In this document: in pieces, positions 1 to 11,700 of the stretch | Numbering within the stretch: the stretch's first letter is position 1 | Layout of the letters: each line of letters starts with the position of its first letter | Made by a program: the position numbers and the translations under genes | Assembly: GCA_035771165.1 (NCBI GenBank) | Contig: JAWNZC010000229.1 | Coordinates: forward strand, 506,501-570,500 | Reading direction: 5' to 3' | DNA from: Paragorgia papillata | Taxonomy: Eukaryota; Cnidaria; Anthozoa; Scleralcyonacea; Coralliidae | DNA: 64,000 bases | Notes under the pieces: model-generated | Told to the model about the DNA's origin: nothing | Database searches by the model: none | The model's input: the letters and a program-made list of their open reading frames with translations, nothing else

Positions 1-319
1 TTTTATGAGTATATATTGCCGTGGTATTGATGAGCGCTGTTGTAAAGAAAAACGAGTTTCCTTTAACATTTTGAGCAATATTAATAGTTTCGTTGAGATT
101 GTAAATTTTTTATCCCGATATCTTTGACTGTGGGAGGAGCATTTGGTTACTTAGTAACGCTTCTGTGTCGTTGATATTGACTTTTGAAATGCTTTCTTTT
201 GTGCGCTTTGAGCAGCTTATACTAATAAAAGCACTTGGAAAATTAAACAGACGTTCTTGCTAAAGTTTCATTGAACGGAGGAGGAGTTTACAGAGATTAT
301 TCATGAGTATTTAATAAGA
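1..319 (+). other. 5' flank of receptor copy 1
   Basis: AT-rich; no exon or repeat recognised. Stops in all three + frames shortly before ATG 320 support that start. No clear TATA box. Confidence 0.5.
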
Positions 320-3151
320 ATGAGTATCTCAAAGCAACTTCTTATGAAAAGTTATGTTGCCATTTGGGTTCAAATAATATTAATGCTGAGCATGACATGT
401 ATGGGAGAAAGTTCAAATTATTTTCCGTTAAAGAAGACAGGTGTTGATACTACTGGAGTTACTTCGGATAGTGTTTTGCAACCGTTCTCCGAGGACAAAC
501 TTGAAAAAGACTCATTCAATCAACATACATCAGTGCTGCATCGTTTACTATTAATCCATATTAACAGTTTAGGGAAAAGAGAAATAAAAATGCCTTCGGA
601 AAGGTATGCAAGAACTGTTAATGCTGAACAGCTACAGCAAAGGAAGATTGACTTACCTCACGTGGAACAATATTCAAAAAAGTGTCAAAGAAAAAAGTCT
701 TGTCGTGGTCGTTGCAATTCAACCAAGTTGTCAACAAACGAAAGGTTTGATTGTCACTGTGATTCTTACTGCGACTTCTTTAGCGACTGTTGTGCTGACT
801 ATGAACAATATTGTGGGAAAACACGGTTGATTTCCTATCCATTTGATCGAAGTTTACTTGGCTGCACTTACGATTTTTGGATGATAAAGAAATGTCCGAA
901 GCACTGGCCAATTGACAGAATATCTTCAAAATGCGAGAATATTTCGTTGCCTTTGATAGGAAGTGATATTCGTAGTCATGTTCCGGTTATTGGTGAAAAT
1001 AATATAATATTTCAAAATGAATATTGTGCTAAATGCAATCAAGCACGAGTATTAGAATATTTTAGCTTAAAGATAATCTGTTCTATCCTACCTCCTTCAT
1101 CTGTCACAACAATTGAAGGAACTGTGGAATTTGCTGTAAAATATTGTGGAGATAAAAGTATTGTTATTTTAAAAAAGCAGCACCAGTACAGCCGTAAATG
1201 TTTTCCTAATTTTAAAAACTACTGTCCAGATAGTCATACAGTTCAAGAGAAATGCAAGAATGGACCAGCTGGCGTGGTTACTGATGGTTTTCGAAATTAT
1301 AGAAATATTTGGTGTAGCATTTGTTGGAAGGTTCTGCCGAAGTTACTGCGTTGTGGTCCATTTAATACAATGCAAACTACGCAAACGGGCCTTATTGAAA
1401 ATATCAATGAACAGATGGGATTGGCTGTTTTATCTTTCTCTATTTCTATAAATTTATCAAGCGGTAGATACAATTTGTACGTTGTTTCGTCTTGTTCTAA
1501 GGGAGAAATTTATGACTCTTATCTTGAAACCTGCCGGACAAATGTTGCTTCCCTTCCGAAAGAAGCGCATAACGATAAATATCTGGTGGCAGTTTGGCTT
1601 AAAAGCGACAATACGCGGTCAAAAATAAGCTGTCAAGCTTTTGTATCTGGTTTGGAAATATTGTTTGACCTTCGTTCCTCACAAGTGTCTCAGTTGCTTA
1701 TAAAAGCTGTACGTCAATATTATATTGTTACTTTTCATTTATATTTGACTAATGAACAAACGTTAGATCTTGAAAAACACCGTGCTACCAAAACATTGGA
1801 AGGCAATAAAACTTCTTTATTACAATCAAAGTTACCACTAAAACATCTTCCACTGCCAAAACTTTTGTATTTTTCCGAGGAGTTTGATATCTTTCTAAAT
1901 GCTTCATTCACTGTGTTTAAAACAACCTCACGTCAACTGGCTTGCATTAAAAGAAAGATATTTTCTTTAAGAGAATATACGTTGCTTAACAATGAACAAT
2001 ATTACGTCAACTCAACAGGAGAAAGCTTTTTTGCAAAACAAGTATTTTTGGATAAAGATAATATTATTGTTTGTGAGAAGATTGTTTTTTCAGATTGTGA
2101 AGGAGCAAGAATTATTCTTAAGACTGAGGAATATACTAAGTTGGATAATCTTACCGTATATCATAACAAAACAAACACAGCTTTTGATTTTGGTGAATAT
2201 TTATTAGAAAACGGGTCCGTTGTTGTTTGTGTTTTGCCTACTGATAACACATTTGCAAAGACAAGGAGAACGCAACTTTATCTGGAGTATTTAACATTTA
2301 TTACTTTTGTCATATCCATGCTTTGTTTATTCTTCGTCATTCAAACTTACGTTATTTTCTCAGAACTTCGTCGTCTTCCTGGAAAAAACATTTTAAGTTT
2401 GTCTGTGGCGTTATTTCTAGTGCAACTCTTATGGTTATCTGCCGTTGGCCAACCTCAGCCGTCACTTGTATGTCACGTGACAGCAGTTGTTGAACATTAC
2501 TTATTTCTTGTGTCATTTGTTGCTATGGCAATAATTGCGTATCATACATCGTCCGTGTTTGCGAGCAAGGATGTATCTAGAAATAGATCTCGGGCGAGCG
2601 AAAACAAAAAGTTCTTCAAATACTCGACCATTGCTTGGGGTCTTCCCGCCATTTTTGTTATCACGTGTGCAGTGATAGATGAGCAAGGTGTTTACGATAT
2701 TTACGTGAATGATAAATTGCAAATATGTTGGTTTAAAACTAAAGACGCCCAACATTATCTGTTTGTTCTTCCAGTTGGTTTAATCTTGGTTTTCAACGTG
2801 ATATTCTTTATTCGTACTGTGCTTGTTATTCATCGTGAACGTTCCGAAAGTTCTCGTCAAAGACCAAGAACCATGTTCTGGATATATCTCAAGCTCTCAA
2901 CGTTAATGGGATTTAGTTGGTTCTTTGGCTTCTTGGATGTTCTTGTAGACTCCACCCCAGTCTTCTCGTATTTGTTCGTGATTTTTGCATCATTGCAAGG
3001 TCTTTACATGGCTGTTGCTTTTCTTTTTAACAAACGCATTTTGAAAATGTATAAGAAATTAGGAAGAAAAGAGGGCTACCATGAAAGCCTGGAAGCAAAT
3101 CGCAAGAGTACTTTAATGATATATAGTCACGTAAGGGAAACTAAATTGTAA
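320..3151 (+). CDS. SMB-domain, Methuselah/adhesion-like 7TM receptor, copy 1 (intact, intronless)
   Basis: A single uninterrupted 943-codon frame starting at ATG 320. Residues 1-28 form a hydrophobic signal peptide. Residues 128-165 carry the eight-cysteine somatomedin-B pattern (C128, C132, C145, C147, C151, C157, C158, C165, with the CC pair). A long Cys-rich, N-glycosylation-rich ectodomain follows. Seven hydrophobic segments run from about residue 655 to 910, with secretin/adhesion/Methuselah-type signatures: ICWF in the second extracellular loop and GFSWFFGFLDVL in TM6. I see no GPCR proteolysis site (HL-T/S) before TM1. The predicted role is a plasma-membrane G-protein-coupled receptor; ligand unknown. 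Possible poly(A) signals are at 3222-3227 and 3290-3295. From about nt 2266 to 3068 it is nearly identical to copies 2/3, while the ectodomain is far more diverged. It may lie in an upstream intron of NCAPH2, because only the C-terminal part of that gene is seen downstream. Family call fairly sure; exact orthology not. Confidence 0.85.
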   Translation: MSISKQLLMKSYVAIWVQIILMLSMTCMGESSNYFPLKKTGVDTTGVTSDSVLQPFSEDKLEKDSFNQHTSVLHRLLLIHINSLGKREIKMPSERYARTVNAEQLQQRKIDLPHVEQYSKKCQRKKSCRGRCNSTKLSTNERFDCHCDSYCDFFSDCCADYEQYCGKTRLISYPFDRSLLGCTYDFWMIKKCPKHWPIDRISSKCENISLPLIGSDIRSHVPVIGENNIIFQNEYCAKCNQARVLEYFSLKIICSILPPSSVTTIEGTVEFAVKYCGDKSIVILKKQHQYSRKCFPNFKNYCPDSHTVQEKCKNGPAGVVTDGFRNYRNIWCSICWKVLPKLLRCGPFNTMQTTQTGLIENINEQMGLAVLSFSISINLSSGRYNLYVVSSCSKGEIYDSYLETCRTNVASLPKEAHNDKYLVAVWLKSDNTRSKISCQAFVSGLEILFDLRSSQVSQLLIKAVRQYYIVTFHLYLTNEQTLDLEKHRATKTLEGNKTSLLQSKLPLKHLPLPKLLYFSEEFDIFLNASFTVFKTTSRQLACIKRKIFSLREYTLLNNEQYYVNSTGESFFAKQVFLDKDNIIVCEKIVFSDCEGARIILKTEEYTKLDNLTVYHNKTNTAFDFGEYLLENGSVVVCVLPTDNTFAKTRRTQLYLEYLTFITFVISMLCLFFVIQTYVIFSELRRLPGKNILSLSVALFLVQLLWLSAVGQPQPSLVCHVTAVVEHYLFLVSFVAMAIIAYHTSSVFASKDVSRNRSRASENKKFFKYSTIAWGLPAIFVITCAVIDEQGVYDIYVNDKLQICWFKTKDAQHYLFVLPVGLILVFNVIFFIRTVLVIHRERSESSRQRPRTMFWIYLKLSTLMGFSWFFGFLDVLVDSTPVFSYLFVIFASLQGLYMAVAFLFNKRILKMYKKLGRKEGYHESLEANRKSTLMIYSHVRETKL

Positions 3152-4419
3152 TTGAAATTGTTTGCCACTTTTTACCGTATTTTTTTAAATTTTAGTTTAC
3201 TAGTGAAGTTTCTTGTTTTACATTAAAGAGAGCTTAAAAATATATATATATTCTTATACTCGAAATTTTCCTTCATTAAAAATCCTTCTAATAAAGGCTA
3301 TGGACCAACTGCAAATGATTTTTATGTGCATGTAATAAGGCCCTGTTTACATGAAGCGGTTGACTTTCTAATCGGATCGAAAAACGCGAGTGAAGTCCAT
3401 GTGGGCACATGTTTACTTGGAGAATCCGATCTGCTTGGAACATTGTTTTCGGTTTTGGAACACTATTTTCTGTGCTTCCCTCAATGTCTGCCATTTAGCG
3501 CGACACGCACCAACTTCACTCTTGTGTATCAAGTCATTTTTTACAACACATTTCCGTGTTTACATGAATCAGATTGATTCAGCCATCCATTTCGATGAGA
3601 TCGAAAACTTTCGATCTTCTCCATGTAACAACAAGGAGAAACAATTATATGGCTGTGTCACGTGAGCGGTTTTAACGTGACCTTTCTTCAATTTGATTGG
3701 TTTCTGAGCATTCTTTACAAACCGATAATGACCGGTCATTACAGAAATTGAAAAACAAAATCAGGAAATTAAGCAAGACAAACTAAAATAGTGTTCAAAT
3801 ATTGTGAAAATAAATTTACCGCTAAAATATTAAATACGACAGTGTTTACGTTGACTGAAAGTGTTTTTGTTGTTTACAACCTTCGTTAAAAGTCGGTTAC
3901 CTCGTCTTCAGTCTTTTCTGCTTGTACACTCGACATTCAAATAAAACTAAAAAACCTGGGCTATATAATAAAAACCTTATTAACCTCGCATGGTCGGTCT
4001 TTACGGAAAAATTATCCTGCTGTTGGACTCGCTCCTTCGTCGCTTGGTCTGTAGTGAAAGACCGCGGGCAGGATAACTATGCCGTAAAGACCTCCCGCTG
4101 GTCATTAAGTTTTTAATAATATTACTGCGTTATACAATACATGCAGATGTTGTCATATTCGTTAGATCTTAACATATTTTGCAGCTGTTAACATTGTACT
4201 ACAGTTAAAAAAAGAACAGTGTGTTGTGATATGGTTTATAATTTTAAATACCTTTTCCATCTTTTGCTAACGATTATACGAAGCATGTTTCAGCAAAATA
4301 TGGGCATCAAGTTGTTTTAGACTTATATTTGGCAACTAAAGGGAATTTTTGGAGCCCTGAAGTGATAAAATACTGTGATATTAGTTTAAAATAATATAAA
4401 CTATAAATAAACTATAAAC

Positions 4420-4700
4420 TAACCTTATTTATACTGGATAACTCTATCAGTTATATCTAAACTGTTATCCTCAGAGGTCCAGTAAGGGCCCACCCTCATT
4501 GGTCCAGTGTTACTCACAGGAGGAAACCGGAGTACCCGGAGGAAACCTGTGGTGTTTGGCAGAGTCAAACTGGAAGCACTCTTCTCACATGCGGCCAAGG
4601 TGAATTTTTTTTAATCAGATAACTGCACCGTGCAGGAATCGAACCCGGCTCGCAGAGGTGAAAGGCACGTGCACTAACCACTGTGCCACCAACACCCCCA
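4420..4700 (-). mobile_element. tRNA-derived SINE
   Basis: The - strand head has GGCACAGTGGTTAG (A box) and GGGTTCGATTCC (B box). The body has CGCATGTGAGAAGAGTGC and the tail CCAGTATAAATAAG. Same family as at 15824 and 28692. Confidence 0.75.
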
Positions 4701-4799
4701 TGTATCTATCCTGTCTGGAAATAAGTGCCAGGTAGGCAGTGTTTTGGATGAAGCAAGTGGAAAGGTGGTAAACCGCCGAGAATAGTTTTGATAACGAAA

Positions 4800-4834
4800 T
4801 ACTGACATTTCGAGCGGAACCCTTCATCAGAGTA
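4800..4834 (-). ncRNA. Hammerhead-like motif in a dispersed repeat
   Basis: On the - strand: TACT, CTGATGA, A, GGG hairpin CTC, GAAATGTC, AGTA. Stem I TACT/AGTA is perfect, and the cleavage triplet would be GTC. A degenerate relative lies at about 61908-61945 inside a foldback. Confidence 0.5.
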
Positions 4835-5694
4835 AAATATGATGACATGAAGAGGTCTCTTGGAACGTGAGTATTTTTTTGCTAAAAATATCTTGCAAAT
4901 CAGAGGCTTTTAATCAATATGAAAATGCATTGATTTCTGTGGTGTGACATCAATCTACTATTTATTGCGTGTGCTGCTCAATTTACGCTTTTTATGCAAC
5001 TCAGACGAATAAATATCTTTAATTATTTAAAGTATTCCTGACGCCATCGTTCTATATATCACGATTCTGACAGTATTTTACGTACCTCGATATTATCAAT
5101 CGGAACGTAAAAAGTTGTCGTTTGTTTTTAACGCCAATTTGTTAACTTGCACCCATTTGTAATTTTTAAGTCAATTTTTGATCAGGTTCCTTGCTCAGAC
5201 CGTATTCAAACTATGGAGCTTAAGCAATAAGTATCTAGCATAAACCACGAATCATTTACGTAAAGTGTATGTTTTTCCACTTTCAAAAGCTTTAGAGTTC
5301 CAGAGGATTTTGTCGCATAGTTTGAAATCAAACTCAACTAACAGGTTTCGCCGTTTCACGAGTTACGTCGTCTTGAAGACATTATTCATTTTCTTTGTTG
5401 TGTAATAAAACTATAAAAATCCACGACGTTTTGACGCTACTTCATGTTATTATAAGTCAAAGTAACATAAAAACTGAGAATACACAGATTGTAAAACAAT
5501 AGAAAAATATGCTACTGAAAACAATTTACTATTAACCTATAATTTCGGATAGTTTTCAAAATTCACTTGAGTATTTCCTTATTAGATAAGACGTTAGCTT
5601 AGTGTTCACTTCTCATTCATTTGCTGTAACGGTCATGCAGGATTATTTTTATTATCTGATTGCAATAATACTTTTTCTGGAATTATTGTTTTAG

Positions 5695-5765
5695 AATTTG
5701 AATATATTTACTGGGTGGAATTTAGACGGCGACAAATATTAGAAAGGAAAAAACGAAAGATTTTG
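5695..5765 (+). CDS. NCAPH2: NCAPH2 exon (basic helix; first seen in window)
   Basis: 71 nt between a GTTTTAG acceptor and a GTAAGT donor. It encodes a Lys/Arg-rich helix (EYIYWVEFRRRQ...) in the phase required by the next exon. The preceding exon, which must end in phase 1, was not found in 3152-5694. Confidence 0.6.
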
Positions 5766-8700
5766 GTAAGTGTTTTACTATACTTCCGATGTACGGTTCT
5801 GATGATGCGCAGTAGATAATTTAATTGTATATATTGATAATGTAGATATTATACAATATTAATAACTGTTCCAATTTTTCTCTTAATATTCTGTCACTGT
5901 TATTTTTTTTCTTATTTTGTGTCATCTTTTACATTGGCAAGCTTATACCTAAAAAGTTAGAATTTTAAATATTTAAAAAACAATATTAGTCAATTGTTAA
6001 GTATAAGTAAACTGTTTTGGACTACATTGTTTGTTTTATTATTTTTGAAGTCCCGCATCTTGTCTTACGAAGAAATCGCAAAATTAGAGACCGCGGAAGC
6101 CGATCTAGATTTAAACAACAATGATGAACCTCTGCAAGATCGTCTTGATTACGGTAATAGTTTATTAAATTTTTATAATTTTAAATATTTTTTAAACCTA
6201 ATACGCTCTTTTAAATTAGTTCGGAAAATTAATGCCTCGCAAAATAAGGCTTCGCCAATATCGCGATATTAAACGCCAATTGCCTCAATGTGGTAAACTA
6301 GTTAATATTGAGGTGCGTATATTCCGAATATACCATGACCAGGATTTTAGTTAAAGGAGAAGTTCACTTCAGAATACGTGTTGTTTTATCATTAATATAA
6401 AGTAAACTTAACTATATATTTAAGATAGTAATTTAACTGACATTCGCTACAATTATATATCTGCACATTGTGTTATCTGGCCGTTCATTACCTCCGCGAG
6501 GACGTTACGTTTTTACCTCTGTTTGTCTGCCCGTCTGTTTGTCTGTTGCTAGGATATTTCACAAAGTACTGGCGTGTTTCGAAGCGTTAAACCTAGTTTT
6601 TTTGTTTCCTATGTACAAGGCGCGTTCCTTGTGTGACTTCGAAAGTCTGTCTCAATATAGAGCATGCTATATTAATCCGACTCTCGCACGTGTCCGTGAC
6701 CTTGTCAACTGACTACCAACATTAACTACTGTAACAGTTGTTCGGTGGACGTTCGTCAAGCTCAATTACTCAGAAAAGATTTCTGAGACCCCAGACAGGG
6801 TTCGAACCTGCAACCTTCTAATGACCGGTTAGACGCTCTAACCATTGAGCCACTGAGGCTCAGATGGAGAGCTAAGGTTGCAAATTCATAGTCATATGTG
6901 CTCCTAAGTGGTAGCGTTTGCAAAGGAGATGTAGTTAAAGTGACACGATAAGTTGTACGTTTGCGAGCTTGGTGTAACGTAACAGACGTTCGGTGGACGT
7001 TCGTCAAGCTCAATTACTCAGAAAATATTTCTGAGATCCCAGACAGGGTTCGAACATGTAGTCCGCCGAACGTCTGTAACGTTACACCAAGCTCGCAAAC
7101 GTACCACATGCGCTACATGTATACGTACAACTTATCATGTCACTTTAACAACAACATCTCATCTCCATCTGAGCCTCAATGGCTAGAAGAGCGTCTAACC
7201 GGTCATTATAGAAGGTTGCAGGTTCGTGTCTGGGGTCTCAGAAATCTTTTCTGAGTAATTGAGCTTGACGAACGTCCACCGAACGTCTGTTACGTTACAT
7301 GCCAAGCTCGCAAACGTACCATATGCACTACATGTATACGTACAACTTACCATGTCACAACTACTGTATGAACAATGTAACAGTACTTACTGCACAGCTT
7401 TTATGAATGTTTGTGGAAAGATCATATCCAAGGACCAAGGCAATAAATTTTTGTTTAATTTAGTTAAAAATTGGGATGAAAATTGAAAAATGCTTGATTA
7501 CCCTCATCATTATGCCTTATATTTATATGCAAATCAAATCTTAAGTTTGTTATGCATTAACCGAGGGCATACGGCCAACTGGAAACGAGAACGCAATTTC
7601 AATGAATAATAATGAATTGACAGGAAGTTGGACTTTATGACGTCTCAAGAACAGTACCAGGTTGCTAAGCGCGTTTCCAAATGACGGCGTTCATTGACGA
7701 ATATTTTTTGAAGACAAATATCAGTGAGACAAGATGTACTTTCCAAACTAAAAAAAAACTGTCAATATCTCAACTATATGGTTACTCTCTATTTATGATA
7801 AGAAAAATACTTCATGTATTCTTGAGTGAACTTGTCCTTTAAGACGGGCTTTGGCCCATTGCTGGCTTCTTTCTGGGCGTATTTTGAAAAATTTTGGTGA
7901 AAACTGTTATGTTCTTTTGGAGATTGGAACTAGAGTTAAGTTAGATATTATATTTTTGTTTTATTGCTCTTTGAATTTAGATGAATTATGTTGTGACAGC
8001 AATGCTATCATTAATATAAATAGGCACACAATGTGTGCACGTGTCCACTGATGTATTTGAGAAACTCAAGACGAGATAAAGCTTCGTCATTAGCACTTAG
8101 TACTACATACATCAGTAGAAGCAGTCACTAGAATTGAAGTGTTGAAGTGTCTGGAAACGCAACCAAACTCTTTGTTCTATGTTTTTGTTAACGTTTATCC
8201 GAATGCATCTGTCAATGCCTAAAACAATACCTAATGAGATACAATTCATAACATGACCACCTTCTTTCTCAAAATCAATTAAATACTAAGAATTTTTTTT
8301 TTATTTAAAAAATATTTAAAACTCAACATTTGTTCTAAGAGGACTGATTTGCTCATCGAGAGAATTCATGCCGTTACATAATTAAAAATTATTGTATAAA
8401 GACATACGATTCAATTGTCGTCAAACAGTCATAATAAAAGTTGGATAAGTTGTTTGAGTATGTTATCGTAGAAATCCATAATGAACTATAGTACTCGAAA
8501 CAAAGACCTTTTCAAAGACCAGATCCAAAGGTCGCCGTTAGCTTGTTGTGCCACGTGACCTTATAAGGTCAAAAACCGCCAACACGTTTTTATGTGACCC
8601 ACGAGACTATGTGACCCATGAAAATTCCAGCGAAAAATATTAAAACCCTCAGAAGTTACATTTCAAAAACACCACTTTGGTGAAAAAAGTGACTGGAGAA

Positions 8701-11700
8701 AAACGGCATCAAAGGTTTTCATGTGGTGATATATTTAAGTAATTCATGGCGCTAATCTCATTTTTTTAGGTTGTTAAAGTGAATTTAAACCCAGTTTTTT
8801 TATCATCTGATTACGTTCTACATAGAGCAAACAGTTGTTCAGTGAAATATTTTTTTGATTCGAGCTGTTCTTCAATGTTTTTTGGCGATTCGCATTTCTA
8901 GTATGGTAATGAGATGACGTCTATGTAGGCATTTGGATTTCTTTCTCTTTTGGGCAAGATAAACTACCTGAGAATTTTTGTGGAAAATTCATACAATATG
9001 GAACATGTTGTTCAAACACACCATTAATGGAAGAATTGGGTCATGGCACGCCTGCAAATAAATATTGTATAGATAATGATGACTACTTTGGCGTCATCTC
9101 ATTACCATTTTGAAAACCAGAATCTCTATTAAAGCAATAAAGGTTGCTCCAATCTTAAAAATATTTCGTTGTTCAACTATTTGCCAAAGGTAGAACGTAT
9201 TTAGATGATAAAAAATTTGGGGTTATATGCACTTTAGAATATAATCAGTTATTTGTTACAAAATTGTAAATAGAAAATGTTTAGGTTTTTTTTTATTTTT
9301 ATTTTGGCATTTTCTTGCTATTGGTACCTTAAAAGATTGAAATAAAATTCTAAATTTACGTCAGTCGACATTTGTTTTGCTGTATTTTGTTTCTCAGGTG
9401 AAGAGGGAAATGAAGGTGTTTATAATGATAATGATGATGATATTGACGAAGATGCTGACTTTGTTAACAACGTTAATGACGTTGGTTCGACAAATGGCTA
9501 CGTACAACCAATGGGTAAGAACAATGTTAACATTATTGAATAAGAACTTTTGAGCGTTTCATTTCTGACTCTTGTAGTTTTATAGGATTAGGAATTCAAT
9601 TGGAAAAATGTTGTATTTAATATCAAATTCAAATAGAAGCATTATTTTTCCAGCACTTGAACACGGTGAGGATTTGGTTGTTTCCAGTTACGAAGAACTA
9701 GTCAGAAAATACGTGGTGAGAGAAAACTTTAATTTTTTTGTTGTTTTTGCTTCATATTTTTACTACTGGTACTACTTTAACCTGCACTAATATTTTCTGC
9801 CATTACCTGCACTGGTACTACAGTAACTTGATAATCATTAATGATTAATATTAATAATTCATGAGGAAAACACACAATAAATCACTATCATTTATGTGGT
9901 TTTATATATGAGAAGTTCTATAAACCTTAAGTTTGATTTTCTCGGCTTAGACAATGATGTTTTTCAAAATTACTACGCCAATGAACTTACCAAAGGGGTC
10001 GTTTTTGATTTATGATTTAATAACTTTATTGCCTTGAGCAACTGGTGGTCAAACAGGGCGATGCTTCAGTTAACATGACTCCCAAGAATCTATTCAAAAC
10101 ACTCGCAGTACGTGTTTTCAGATCCAAAACATTCGGCTATTAGCTCGTGTTTTCTATCTGAGAAATCACTGCTGCTCGTGTTTTAAATTACATAGAAAAA
10201 TATTGTTTAAACCTACAATGTTTGAATTTTAATGCCTTAGCTTGTTTTCATCACATTTAATCTTTGCTTTTAGCAAGGATTTCTAACCCAAGCCCAGCAA
10301 TACGTACAAGAAACAGATTTATCGAGGAGAGTAAAAGAATGGGAAAGAAAAGTGATTCCTAAGCTGGAAGATGAGGTATGTTTGATGTGGTGTTTACGGC
10401 AAAGTTTCCATGGAAACGTTGTAGTATTGTGCTTATAGATAGTATTGTTAACACGATAGATACATTCAGTGAAAAAATAATTATCGGACTTCCTCTGTTC
10501 ACAAAAACTAGACTTTCGCTTTGGTATTTCAGTGAGCTGAAACGGCAATCCGAGACTCAGAGGTATATGGTTTAAGTTTTTAATATTTTTAATTACTCAC
10601 GGTCACGCGTGACTTGCTTTGATTAACCAATAGTAACGCTTTCAGAAATTTAGACCAATCAAAAACCGAGTTCAGATATTGAACTTGCCAAAGTGAGATT
10701 TGAAGCTCGCGAGACCAGATGCTCTCCCTCTCCCAAACACAAACTCAGAGCCTCTGGTACCCAGGGTAATAAAGACAAGGAGCACTACAAATTACAAAGA
10801 AGTGGCAGGGTAACCGCATCAGTACCGCGTACGGTAATTACCGCGGGCCCATAAATAACCAAAAAATAACGAAATTACAAATACAACTATATTTAGTAAA
10901 TCATTGTTTACATATAGAGTTTGACTGATGACGACACATTTCAGAAATTTACTTGTTTTAAATCTCGGTGTAGTTTTAATCGCGTGTTAACTTGATTCAG
11001 AACACATTTCTGATGCGAGAATATCTCTTCAAAAAACTAACTCAAATGTTAATTTATCTTGCGCTATTAGATGACCATGCTCTGCGCTGTGATTGCTGTA
11101 GTTGCCCTGCAGAACATCAGTATATAAAAAGAAGATTATAGATGTTTATTGTATGGCTGAGTTCGTTTTTTCGGGTCATTGCGCCAAATGGCGCACAGGA
11201 CCAGTGTAAACATGAAGCGAAACAAGCTCAAAAGTAAGAACAAGTAAGGTGAACAACGACATCTGATCAAGACAAACGCAGAACTAAAAACAGATAAGAA
11301 AACAAACCAAAAGCCACATAATAAAAGGCTTATCAACCTTGTTTTCTCGGGCTGTACGGGAAAGTATTTGCCCTCGCTAGGTCTGTACGAAAACCTCAGG
11401 CAAATACCTGTACAAACCTCGAACTCAGTTAATAAGTCTTTAGTAATCGCCGTCTAAGGTTTAAAAATTTCTCTTCTAAATTTTAACAAGTATTATAATT
11501 TTACCAAGCTGCACTCCGCTTGTAACTCAAAAAAATTCCCATAATTCACAATTGTTTAAAGTACTTGTGTAAAGGAAAAGTTATTATAGACGCAGCGCGG
11601 TCAGGTAAAGGCATAATGATATTTAAGAAATAAACACGTTCTCTGACCAGAAAGAATTTTATTAACAAGCTTTCGGCCTCCAGTCTGTGTCCTTCAACAG

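Larger units (their letters stand above)
3152..5694. other. Non-coding stretch between receptor copy 1 and the first seen NCAPH2 exon
   Basis: Holds possible poly(A) signals, a MITE-like segment around 3336-3610 (repeated TTTACATGAA words), a repeat near 3950-4110 related to 11310-11440 and 21690-21790, the SINE at 4420-4700 and the hammerhead-like repeat at 4750-4850. The rest is unexplained AT-rich DNA. A preceding NCAPH2 exon was sought here and not found. Confidence 0.5.

Noticed and set aside
5994..6272. Apparent 92-residue secreted protein with a signal-peptide-like start
   Set aside because: It starts at TTG, not ATG. Its conserved part ends at a splice donor and continues in phase into the 9398 exon, so it is an NCAPH2 exon with intron read-through on both sides.
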